Assembly: GCA_037074765.1 (NCBI GenBank)
Contig: JBAMDO010000149.1
Span: 62,001-126,000 of the forward strand
Reading direction: 5' to 3'
Source: Mansonella perstans
Taxonomy: Eukaryota > Nematoda > Chromadorea > Rhabditida > Onchocercidae
DNA: 64,000 bases
Below, piece after piece: positions 36,745-52,500 of this stretch. The notes beneath the pieces were generated by a model. The model worked only from the letters and a program-made list of their open reading frames with translations, did not search any database and was not told the DNA's origin. A program made the position numbers and the translations under genes. Every line of letters starts with the position of its first letter. Position 1 is the first letter of the stretch.

Positions 36745-39700
36745 TCAAAGAAATTTTTGTGAAGTGGATGAAGCAAAACGGGAATTAAGTTGCCCACAAC
36801 GCTCTCTGATCGCATCTACGTTCAAATTTTCTGCTCGCCCAAAAGTATGATTCTGGAAAAAAAAAACGTAAAGTTTCTATTTCTGAAAATGAACTTGTAA
36901 GTAAATGTCTTGTATTTCAGAGCGAATCTGAAGCAACAAACTTTTCAATAAAAAGAAAATAAAGCATCAAAGAGAAAGGAAGTTCTAGAAACTTACGTCT
37001 AAGTCTTTATTTCTGTCAAATGGTCGCCGTGCTGCTAAAACCGTTCCCTAAAAATATTACATATGAATATTACAGATTCGAATACACTCAAAGAATTGAA
37101 AAAATTGTGTATCTTGCCAAATAATGGTGCTTTATAAAATAAACTCAACAGGTGGACACAGCAAATAACAAAACCGAATTACATAACAAAGTCAACTGAA
37201 ATGCTATTTGTTATAATTATAAGAAAGCTGTACATTCCCGTCGTTCTCATGCTTCCGCTTTCTTTGGTGAATATCTACCAATGATTCCATGCGATCCTTC
37301 TGCAAAAGAGAAAAGTCAATCGAGAAAGGAAAATGAAATCAATAGTCATCTGGACTCGCGATGTTATGTAATTCAAATACTGTGACACAAAAGAATCTAG
37401 AAGATTCCTTCACGTCACGATGTTTGATTTATAAAGCTATAATATTTGAACAGAGTACTTAATCAAAACATCCACTGCAAGGATTCAGCAACAAGAAAAC
37501 CAAATAAGAGAGCTGATAGTGAAAATCAGAAACATACTTCCAAAGCTGCTACAATTTGATTTTGAACGATATCAGCATCCCTACTACATTGTGCTTCAAA
37601 AGACAGCCCACTCGGTCCAGCGACAGACGGATCACCTCGCTCCTTCAAGATGAAAGAAAATTTAAGTCAGCTTGCTCACTCAGCTACTGAAATTTACGAT
37701 TTGGTAAAAGACAAATCCTTATTTAAAGTATCAATAAATAATATATTTATAAGCAGTATAAATGAAAACAAATAAACAAAAAAGTCGTACCAGCAACTCA
37801 TTAATAAATATATTACTGAAAAAACTCCAATAAAATAAAAATCTTAAATTTAATACGTAAGGTAAGCGTTACCAATCGCTTTTTCCTTTCTGCTGGAGTT
37901 TCTGTCCATTCAAGCTTTCCTTTTTCGACTGCAGCCAAGTCTTTCTTTGATGAAAATGTTTTGGCTGATAAACCGTAAGAACCTAAATACTTCGGTGGTT
38001 GTGTCATCCATTCTGGTCGTTTGCATGCAGACTTCTAAAAGTCGTAACTTTTTGGATTCAGTCGAAAAGATGCTACTGAAAAAATATGCCAATCTTCAAT
38101 ACCTAGCCGATAAAATTTTTTATTACCTTGCTCGCTTGCTGCATCTCTAAACGAACTAATCTCTCTGCATATTCATCGTCTGCATTTCCTTTTTGTTCCC
38201 AAGGAGAAACTGGACCTAAAATATTAACGTTTCGGCTCAATGTGGAAGATTTACGAAAAAAATAGTTCCAAATTTAAAGAACAATCCATCTCAAAACTTA
38301 AGTGTCTCTTCTGAAAATCAAAAGAATTGCTTTCGAAAATTAATGATAGGAAGGAAAACTCAGACCGAAAACACCACTGCCGTCTGCATCATTTTCGTGA
38401 CCGCAAGCTTCATCATCAATAGGTACTTCAACATCGAAGTCTTTCTCAGCGGATGTAGATGGTTTATTCTGTAAATCGTAAGGTACTGCTGGACCGTAGA
38501 CATCTCTACTATCCTCTTCATCATCATTCTAAAGTTAGACTTTACTTATGAGATGTAAAAAAAACATTACAGAAAAAATCATAAAACAGGATTTCTCGAA
38601 AACAGTAAAATAAAAAGACAAACTCCTAAATTGGCAACTGTTGGTAGCAAATCCGGCATTGATGGACCAATCACTCTTTTCAACGGGCAGTCTATGCTTG
38701 ATGAATGCGGTTCACCAGGTTCGGGAGGAGGCAACAGAAAATTTTCTGCTAAAAGAAACCGGAATATCGAATAAAATACAGACAGACTATTGGATATATC
38801 ATTTAAAAATAATCAGGAATAAGTCTGACATGAACTAATCGAAACATTGATGAGGACATGTAGTAATATTTGTCTTGAGATATGTTAAATATTTTCAAAT
38901 TCAAAATACAATTTTTATTATGAAACGAAAGTTACTTCGTGCGCGTTTTGTTTCTTCCTCGGGAAGCGAAGGTGCGAATAATTCCGATGAGCTTGGCACA
39001 GTCAAACCAAATGAGGAAGGCTGAGATGACGAAGAAGGAATACTGTTTGACATTGAAAATCGCACTGCAAAACTCATGCACAAAATTATATATATATATA
39101 AATACCGCAAATAATGAACAAAATAAGTGTCAACGTATTAGTTCTGATTTACTTACGAAATGAGCACATATTTGGCATTGCAGATTGAGAATCGCCTTCA
39201 TCCGGATCTTCTGGATCTCCAGGATCTTCTGGATCGTCTTCTTCGCTGCTATTCGTAAGACCGGGAGGTAAAGAAGGTCCTAAAAAGGCTAGTACCAGCA
39301 ATGACTTCATTTAAACTTATTTTCTATTTCCAGTCCCAATTTATATTAGGAAAAAATACGAACCATACAGTTGCTGATCAGAGGATGATGTAGTGCCAAG
39401 TTCGTTTAAACTGTTTGGTAACTGATCGAAATATGAAAGTGAATTACTGCTTTGAGTAAGATGTACTTCATCAACATTTACTTGAATTTGCCTTGCTGCT
39501 GCATAAAATCCTTAAAAAAGCAAACTGAACAGCTCATAATACTGAATAAATGATTAGAAACCAGAAGTGAAGTTCCAGAAAACTGCACTCATAAATTCGT
39601 TTAAAATATTAACAAAAATTAACCTGGTGGTGCGACAAGATCGAAATTCCTCGAACAGCAGTCTTGCTCATCAATTTCACGATCTGAGCTACTGTTATAA

Positions 39701-39780
39701 TCCAGTTCTTCCGAATGATCAAATTCATCCCATGATGGTCCCTGCATCGTACAATCTGATGGTAAACGAGGTGATGACAT
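36745..39780 (-). CDS. GPALPP motif protein (GPALPP1, DUF3752)
   Basis: Nuclear protein of unknown precise role. Minus-strand exons: 39780-39624, 39510-39364, 39279-39157, 39064-38936, 38748-38624, 38528-38366, 38215-38127, 38034-37873, 37642-37538, 37299-37234, 37047-36997 and 36852-36745. All junctions keep frame; 474 aa. The N-terminal half is acidic and carries degenerate GPALPP motifs: GPSWDEF, GPSLPPG, GPSMPDLLP, GPAVPYD, GPVSPWE. The C-terminal half is the DUF3752 core: RPEWMTQPPKYLG, LEWTETPAERKKR, MESLVDIHQRKRKHEN, AARRPFDRNKDL, and the end LNSRFASSTSQKFL, matching the human C-terminus ending in NMFL. It is longer than the human protein (about 340 aa), mainly through the acidic N-terminal region. 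ATG lies three bases after an acceptor (ATTTTAG), suggesting trans-splicing. Confidence 0.88.
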
Positions 39781-41708
39781 TTCCTAAAATGAAACAAGAT
39801 TCCATTTCATATGTTGAATGATTAGCGAGACTGAATTACTGTTGTGATCACAGCAGTAAAAGTCTATCATATCTGCGTCAGTGATCACTATTTTCGTTTA
39901 GCCCCAACCAATTTGACTTAAGATTTTGAAAATTTTAATAAATTTGTACGAAAGAGATGAAAGAATGATTACTGCATCGAACTGTATATAGGGAAATAAA
40001 ATAGGAAAAGCTAATAAAAAACATAATGAAACAATGTGCACACGTCAAAAGTATAAACGACACAATTAATGCAACATAACATAAATAAGTAATGACAAGG
40101 ATGCGATCCAAGCATAACTTCAGCTGCACTTATGCAGACTTGCTGATCAACATAAGAGGGATTTCCTCTTATGAAAAAAAAAAAGGAAAATTCAAAAGAA
40201 GCGGGCAAAAAAACCTTAGGAGTTAGGTCTTCAATAGGAAGTGTGCAATTAGTATCATTTAGTTTCAATACTCTCTTAAGGCTTTTTTTGCATGACAATA
40301 AAAATGAAAATTAATATGTAAAAAAGTGATGAGTGTGATAAGCAATATTTTTTGATCGACCTAACTCCTAAGTTGGTTAGCAGAGTTTCTCCGATCGACC
40401 TAAGTTCCAACCTACGTAGCACATTATCAGATATTTTGAAGCGATTTCAAATTATGGTAAAAACTGCAAGACATAATAATCCAGTCGACAAACTTAAGGG
40501 ATTAAAATATTTGTTTTATCGATGGCTTGGAAGAGAGAAGAGATCAACTTTTGCCCACATCTTCAATATTACTTACTTGGTTACCTTGACTTATAAATTT
40601 ACAATACTTTCTTAAGGATGCCTCTAAATCTTTCCTTTTGCAATGCTAACTGGCAAGCCTCTTCATAAAGAACAATATGAAGACGGCCATGCTTACTCGA
40701 AATTTTTATTATCCACATCACTGTTTCAAAATTTCGAAAAAAAAAAAAAAAAAAAGAGAAAAAACTGCTCGTTTTCATAACGCCGTATTTCAGTCCTAAG
40801 CGGTCCAGTATTATTTTTTCAGCGCACTTAATATTAAATTTTTAAAGTTGGATATTTGACTCATAGACAAGAATGGATTGTGCATAAAATACGTAGGCGT
40901 GTTAAGGGTATTGGATTTTCCGAGATTTCAGCAAAAAGTGGTACCAAATTAATGACTTGATACAATCAGAAGACATTTTTAGTCCAAATTTATGAACCAA
41001 ATAGTAAAGAAAATTGAAAGAAAAGACCATTATATGATGCGAAATCCCGGGACACGTACTCTTCACACCAGACACGAACCCGGAAATCTCTCGATCTTTC
41101 TCTTACAACTCTGGAAAAAGCAACATCGTCCCTGCCCATCACGAAAACCGCCCCTAATTTCTTCCCGTAATATTTAGGGGCCGTACGAGATGACAAAGCG
41201 CTCAGTGCAACGGGGTGTATCCCACATTGGTTGTTCACGACATTATTTGACTTCGGGCTTTTTTATACAAACTTTTTGTGAATTTTGGCGAAATTTCATT
41301 TTTCTGATAATTTACCCGATAATATTCTGCTAATTTTTAATTTATCCAATGTAAAATTCACAATTTTCTTACGAATAATCATTTATTGTAATATTTTGGA
41401 TAACTGTAAGGTTCTGTAAAATATTAAAATTATTTGATTTGCACTACTAAATTTTTCTATCTGAAATTCTCTATTATACTAAACATTTCTTGTTGCTCAG
41501 TTTTGATTTCGAATTTTTATTAGTATCGTCATTGATATGAATCATTTTGATATAAGAGTCATAATTTGTAAAAGTATTGCAAGTGTCAGGTGCTGTATGA
41601 TGAATTTAAAAACCTGTCTTTTATCGTATGCCATTATCAAAATGGCTTATGGTTACAACTTTCTTTTTACAAACAATAGTCAGAACGAAGAAAAAGAAAG
41701 AAAATTTG

Positions 41709-41808
41709 ATAGATAGAAGACAGAAAGAGTGATATATCCTGGGCAAAAAGTAGATAGCAGACGATTTGAAAGGGCGATATATCCTGGACAAAGAATAGGT
41801 AGCGACGA
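41709..41808. repeat. Two degenerate ~50-bp tandem copies
   Basis: The words GATATATCCTGG, CAAAGAATAGGTAG / CAAAAAGTAGATAG and GACGATTT recur in the same order about 43-45 bases apart. Confidence 0.7.
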
Positions 41809-42232
41809 TTTTATTTAAAAATTGTTTATTACTGGTGACAAATCATTGCTTTACTTTTGTCGCGCGCTGAGACAAACAGAAAACTTCTAAATTTTTTTTT
41901 AAATTCGTTCGCTAATTAAATCATCTGCTATCTACTCTAGGATCCATTCTAGCTTTCTTCTATATTCCTTTCTTTTACGTGCTGCTACGAGAAAGATTCC
42001 TGTTAACGTCCCTGATGACATTGTACAGCACAATCTGATATTTGTAAATATCACCTCTTATCTTTTACGCTTGACTCAGTCGTTGACTTTTAGTTCTTTC
42101 TTGAATAACTCCTGTTCAGTCGTAGTTTGTTAATTATAAATTTCCTAATCCATCCATTGTTTTTTGATTTATAACTTTTTAACAAACTGTAGTGGTGGGA
42201 TTTCACCTTTTAAAATATACCATAACGTATCA

Positions 42233-42265
42233 TAAAGAATGAATGTATAAAACATTCATTCTTTA
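42233..42265. repeat. Perfect 14-bp hairpin
   Basis: Arms 42233-42246 and 42252-42265 are exact reverse complements with a 5-base loop. It lies about 170 bases before the proposed ATG of the MST kinase. Confidence 0.9.
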
Positions 42266-42431
42266 CATCACTGCGGTATCCATATGCTTTCAAGAGACCG
42301 TTTACACGAAATTCTTCACGTATTTGCGCACAGAATGAAATGTCGACACTAGTCTTATTTGTTAGATCCAGGAAATGAATTTCTTTCAGCGGAAAACTCC
42401 ATGAGAAATTGATGAAGATTGCAAGAGAGTG

Positions 42432-46199
<3,768 letters not shown>

Positions 46200-48315
46200 T
46201 AAGATTTCCCTTGCAGTTTAGACTGGTTGTTGCGGCTTTTATTCTAGATAAGTGTTTTGCTGTTTGTTTTTTCTTAATATTCAACGTGTGTTCCTGTAGC
46301 TTATTTTTTGTAATTTAGCACTTTATCTTCAAATTACTGTGATATAGTGACGTATTTATTTATTATTAGCTCAAAGCTCAAAAGTGCTACTGATTTTTAT
46401 TTACTGACTATTATATAGCCAGTGATTGTGTTAGTTAAAGCTCAGCTTTAACGGAGTCTGATATGGGGTATGAAAAACAGATGGAAAATTTTATATCTTT
46501 GTATGTGAGCTCAGAAAACTAAGTAAATTTAGATTTGTGATTTAGTGAACTAGCAGTTGAAGTCTTGATTTTGTCTCTTTTGATTACTTTCCGCTTTCCT
46601 TGAACTATGGAGTTTTCGCGTGCTAGGGAGCCGGCAGGGAGAAACATAGATTATAATATTGAATTTTCAGCAGTAGATTTCCTCCTCCCAAAATGTTGTT
46701 TTTGCAGCTTTTGGCTGTTTCATTCTCGGTAGTTCCAGATTTGTACTGAATGAAAACTGAAAATGTTTGTTATGCTGTGAAGTTTTGACTTTTGAACGTT
46801 TGAAGTATTCAGCAAGGAATCATGTAGATGAGCTTAATTATGAAGTGTAATTTTCATATTGAGCCAGAGTTAAACTTTCCCTGACATATTTGTAAAAGCT
46901 GTTTTATTTTAAAAAACTGTAGAATTCATTAAATATTATAAGATTTGTATATCGTCAGAAGTATTTTCGATAAAGTACTCTAAATTATTTCATTTTTCAA
47001 ATATTCGTATTATTTGGAATGGAACATAATTTCTTTTTTTTGCATGGTTATTCAATATTTGTTTAGTGCATTTTCGACTAATTTCCTTCATTTCTGAAAT
47101 TAATTCTAATATATAGTGTACCCAATCCTTTCCTCTGCATTTCATATTTTTCATTCTGTTTATCTGCCATATATATGTCTCTTTGATCACATTATTTATC
47201 TTTCGTAGATTACGGCATCATATGGACTATACGATTTTCTTTGGTTTTTTTTTTTTTTTTTGATCCCCTTTCTTTTAGTATAATCTTTACTCTGGACATA
47301 ATAAGAACGATATAGTTGGGCACGTAGAGATGAATTAACGAATAAGGTATTCATAAAAAGGAAGGATCGTTGCGTACTGATTAGTTTCATTGTAATATGT
47401 CCGGTTGTTTATAAGAAAAATGTGGGAATAATTAGTTCTGGATATTTATTCTAGATGTGATTTGTTCTAGGCTTTTCATATCTGTTTGAATTACAAATTG
47501 CCTTGGATTGTTGTATGCTGTGTAAGAAAAGAAATATTTAGATAACAGTACACGATATGAGTCTGAGTAATTTATACCGAAATAGCTTTCTTACATTTTT
47601 TAGTCTCTTATCGAACCCTCTTCCAATTTTTCATTAAAGATATGATTGCTGTTTGATTCTTTTTGCATTTTGTTTCTGCGATTGTTTTCATAAACAGTGC
47701 ATTTAAAATTCTCAGTGAGAGATCGATTTTATTACATTGAAATTTACAATGGGGAATTGTCACTCCAGTTTATGTTTTACATATTGCAATAGATAGAGTG
47801 AGAAGAACAAGATTTGAATTGACTTGAACAAGTTCTGATTCTTATAATTAATCTCTGTGATTTCTAAATCAGGACTAGAATTAATATTTATAATTATTCA
47901 GACAAATGAAATATGATTCTCCAAACAAAATTGATTGGATAAAGCCTTAATGATTGCGAGTATCATAAAAATGATTTATTAGGACTATACGGAGAACGGA
48001 GTTTCATTTGGGTAGGTTTTTCTAATTTTCATTCTATGCAGCAATTGAAATCCATGCTTCAGGCCAAATATCTGATACAAATACTTGTCCATTACTATAG
48101 TTGTCAGATGCTTTTTCTTGTTTGGATTCGAGTGGAAAATTTAGATCTTGGAAATTCTGCAGTCTAATGGACAGTACTCGACAGGATTGCTTGAAATTAT
48201 TGTTAACATAATTTTAATGGTAATTTGTGACTTTCGCGAGTTTATATCACCTCTTAATCATTAGAGAGACTGATGAAATAAGTAAAGCAACACCAATCTG
48301 CATTGACAATTCGTT
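46200..48315. other. Spacer between MST kinase and collagen pseudogene
   Basis: 3' UTR of the kinase, then AT-rich DNA. The minus-strand frames 46990-47390 have no recognisable motif. Confidence 0.5.
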
Positions 48316-49538
48316 TACCTGGTTCTCCAGATGGTACCCATAACCCCTCGTTTCCTCTACGACCTGGGTTACCATATAGACCAAAGCTACTTGGATTGCC
48401 GGATTTATCAAGCAACTTTAAGGGTTTTTTCTGGTATACTTCTTAGGGTCCATCAGTCCTGTTGACTCCTTTACTTTCTTAATTCCACTACTTGAAGTTG
48501 ATAACTTATAATTTTCGACAATTTAGAGCACTTGTTACATTCTATGAGCAAATTGTTTATTGACAGTTATTACTAAAATAAGTAATAAATATAAGCTTTC
48601 GAACCTACAATGACTGAATGACCTATTGGTCCATGAGATCCTGGTAATCCTTCCCACTCATCCTTTCATTCCTTATCCTGTCTTCATGATCTTCCATTCC
48701 AGGCCTTCCATGTTTCCCAATTGCTCCTTTAGTCCTGTGCGCCTCTTCGTTCTCATTCACCTTGTGAACGCTGAATTCAAATGTCGAACTTATCATTTTA
48801 ATTGTTAAAAAAGCAGAAATTTCTCACGAATTTCAGGAATTTAGTTACTGTTTTCTCGGTGGACCAATAGGACAACGAACACATGGAAAGTCAGGTTCCG
48901 ATTCCAGTTGTAGGTCATAACCGTCCATGTCTGGCTTTTCCGCATCACCAGGAAAACTATCCAGTCCCGCAGAACCTGATGGTCCAGATAGGTCTGACAG
49001 ACTTCTGAACAAGTAGCATCCAGAATTTTTTCCTGTTTCAGTAATAAAAGTTCGTTTTGGAAATAAGGACTTTAGAAACACAATAACTGCCTCGGGTTGT
49101 TTTACCGTGCCAAAATGATCTCATGATTCGATGATGCTACAATTTTTTATGAAATTTCGATGCGTTAATATTCCTCAAGCTGATCCATATTTCATCCGTC
49201 GTTTCCTAATTTTGATTACTCAATCACTGATAAATGATTATCTAACGACAAGTTATCATAAATTACTGCGCATTGCAAATGAGATAAAATTAAATTAAAC
49301 CAGTACGGAGATAAAAATCAATATATCGTATTTTTTATTGCTACAACTACCTATCGCTGACATCCTGAATTCCGGATGAACTGATCTGGAATTCCTTAAC
49401 CATTATTTGTATTTTCATTATTTCGTTCTCAATTTTAGCCGTGAATATTGAAATAAAGACAGTGATGCAAGCAATTTTTAGCGTACTTATCACAACATTT
49501 CCAATTGCAACGAAACGAAATAATTCATAATTATGCAT
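48316..49538 (-). pseudogene. Cuticle collagen pseudogene
   Basis: Remnant of a nematode cuticle collagen. Exon 1 (49538-49351) encodes the N-terminal membrane anchor and cuticle-collagen N domain (MHNYELFRFVAIGNVVIST...). Exon 2 (49032-48845) reads GPSGSAGLDSFPGDAEKP, then DGYDLQLESEPDFPC, the hallmark spacer of this family, and VRCPIGPPRKQ. Downstream remnants at about 48800-48610 and 48400-48320 still show Gly-X-Y periodicity but in three different frames. There is an internal TGA, lost splice phase between exons 1 and 2, and many glycine codons changed to Arg, Asp, Glu or Ser (for example G-ME-D-HE-D-RI-R-NE-R). A chain with so many triplet breaks could not fold as a triple helix. It could also be an assembly-degraded copy, but the changes are too many and too directional for sequencing error. 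Confidence 0.8.
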
Positions 49539-52500
49539 TATGATCGAGGCAAAAAACAGCAAATTTTTTTTCTAAAAGTAATATTGGAATTTAGCATAAC
49601 GCCGGATGTCATTGCAATGAAAAAAAAGGAACCAATGAAATCAGATGTAATGAATATAAGGAAAGAAGAGCTTTTTAAATTCATTATTGTGTCGTAGAAC
49701 AAGCTTAGTTAATTGAAGATCGTTTAACATGATGGATTAAAATGTAATTTAACGGTTGAAGCATCTTAAATCATGTCACCACCAATTTAGTGCTCCGAAT
49801 TGCTTGAGAGGAGATTTACTTGTACTATATCCCTTAAACTTAGGAGCTAGATCGAAACTGTTTGATATATCCTATATTTCATGTCTTTCTCTTTAATATT
49901 CCGATCATATCAAATAGATTTTTTTTATTCTGAAATTTTTTCTGGAATTAAACTGTTGTCTCATTCACATCTAACCCAAACATGTTTTCGCTTTTTTCTT
50001 AGCGTAACACGCATTGATTCTACCTTTGCGCTTCTTGCAGAGAAATGACGTTTCAATAAAAGGGAAGGAATCATTCGAAATGGATATGAAATAAGGTAAA
50101 GACTTTATCGCTGGAAGATATTAAGAAAAAAATGGGTTTAGTTCATTTTCAGTTGATCGAAATATTCATTTTTCATTAATTGGATCAGTTCTTAACAAGC
50201 AATTTTCCATTTCTTTTCTCCCGGCATGATTTTCATAAGTGTGATTCAGGTACAACGCGAAAAAAAATTGCAATGAGCATTGAATCAAAATTTCAAATGT
50301 GCGGATTTTCGGCACAGTGGTAAATTCTAACGAATTAAAATAGACTGAATTGATAACTTTTTAAAAATTTTAAACATAGATCTGAAATAGACTAATATCT
50401 GTTTCAGTATGTATAAAATTTTTAAAACATTATTAATTCTAAAAAGGTTGTCAATTCCAACGGCATCATTTCTAAAAATCCAAAAAAATGATTTAAAAAG
50501 ATAAATGTTTTACAAATGTAAAATTTTCACTAAATTTTAGTAAATTTATATAAATCATGCGGATTAATCATTCTAATTTCAACTGTTCGTCTCATTTAGC
50601 ATTCTGATAAAGTTAGTAAGCTTTGTCAGTGATTTGATAGAAATTTGGAGCTATAAAGCTAGAATTTTGTCGAGTAATGAATGTTAAGACGGAGAAAATA
50701 ATATTCCAAAAAGAGAAAATAAAATCTAGGTAAAGTTTTGGATTTTTCGTATTTGCAACTTTTAAATTTCTCTAAAATTATTTCTTTTGCAATTGTTTCA
50801 GGTAACCTTCATTTTTATTCTGAAGTAAATAACCTTTATGTTTGGAGAAAATTAGAAAATGAAATGCAGCTATCTTTTTTGCAATACTCTACCAGAAATA
50901 ACAGACTTCATACTTTACTGCTGCTTGAAAAAGTCATTCAAGTTACAATATTTTCGCTTGAATAATTAGTCATTCGCATCAGAAAATTGAATTTATATCT
51001 ACACAAAAACAATTAAGCTATCATTCGCCGGATGGTAAACAATGAATTTTTCAGAGTTGTGAAAATAATTAAAGGAACAAGTTTAATTTTAAGGCTAAAT
51101 TTTTGCTTTTTCGAAACAAGTTTTTTAGTTCACTTATTTCTGGACAAACTTTTTGAAAAAGTAGGATTTTTTTGACAAAATGCGATAGTTCTTGAAGCGG
51201 TTTGAACCTAATAATTATTTGAAATGCACGTTCTTTTATAATAATATGATCTGGACGATCGATTCTGTGGAACCCATGCATTTGAGTGGACTTTTGACTT
51301 TTGAAAATGCTAAATGAACCAATCTTGCAACAATTAAAAATTTTTATTTAAAGATTGCTTATTACTATATATATATAGGCTTTAGCTGATTAAGGATTCT
51401 CTAGTTTTCGAAGAAACTAAAAATTTTAATTAAATGGTTTTTGGCAGTGCATTTTTTGTTTCTTTCAATGACAAATGAAAAATTCTTTTGGGTTGATACC
51501 TGAATTTCAAAACAATTTGTTTCAGTCTTAAAATGAATTTAAACTTAGCAATTCTAGATAAGGTTGCCAAATAGAATAACTTCGGAATTCTGTATTGGTG
51601 AAATATTTTTAAAAAAATTAAGTTTTTTTCTACTCATTTAATTTATAATTTATCAGTGTTATTTCTATTTATGACTGCGTAAATGTGAAATTATCGCACG
51701 AACTCATGATCATTTATAAAAATTATTTCCGCTATTGACATCACTCTTTATGTAGAAGTTACGCAATTATGTTTCTAATTTTTTTTGAAGATTGGATACA
51801 AAGCCTTTTTCTGATTTTTTTATCCGCTTGTAGTAATTGAAATATTATGAATAGTGGCAATCTTAATTATCAAAAGGAGATTGAAGTCATTTGAAATAAG
51901 GGAATGAGACACCGCACGGGTAAATATTATTTTTGTTACATATTAGCTTCTTTACTATTTAATCATTATTGTTATTAACAGTATTTTTTCAGTGTTGTGT
52001 TTAAATTGTGATGTGTTAGTGCATGCTATTACACCGCAACATATGTTAGTGTCTGTCAATCTCAGCAATTCGTTGAGAATTCCGATAATTAATCGAAAAA
52101 GAAGTTAATTGAAATACACAAAAGAGCAATCTCATGGGAAGGCTTAATGTGTCGTATGTTCAAGCTTGTTGATTGAGCCACTTTGCTGGAATTTCTTTTC
52201 TCTTTTTAGCAAATAATTTTAATAGCACAGACGATGTTATGATAAAATGACTGCAATCGTGATATATAATGACAACGACAAGCTTATCAAAATTATATTT
52301 TATATGGATTCAATATAATATTAAAATATAAATGAAGGAGAGAGTCGTATTCTTAAACATCTATAAAATATTTCGAAATAATTTATCAATAACGATTGTT
52401 ATAATTGCATTAAAGTAACAATAATAACATCAGCGATGATAACAATTGTAATGATAACAGGTAAATTGAAAGAATAAAAAATTATATACAGTCTTTCCTG

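Larger units (their letters stand above)
39781..42431. other. Divergent spacer of GPALPP1 and the MST kinase
   Basis: 2.65 kb shared upstream region. It contains an island with more G+C at 41030-41240, a degenerate tandem repeat at 41709-41808, a repeat of GATCGACCTAA near 40354-40405, an A run at about 40738-40755 and a perfect hairpin at 42233-42265. No coding exon was recognised. Confidence 0.55.

Noticed and set aside
40352..40615. 87-codon open frame in the divergent spacer
   Set aside because: No family motif; contains a short DNA repeat (GATCGACCTAA) that explains the repeated residues.
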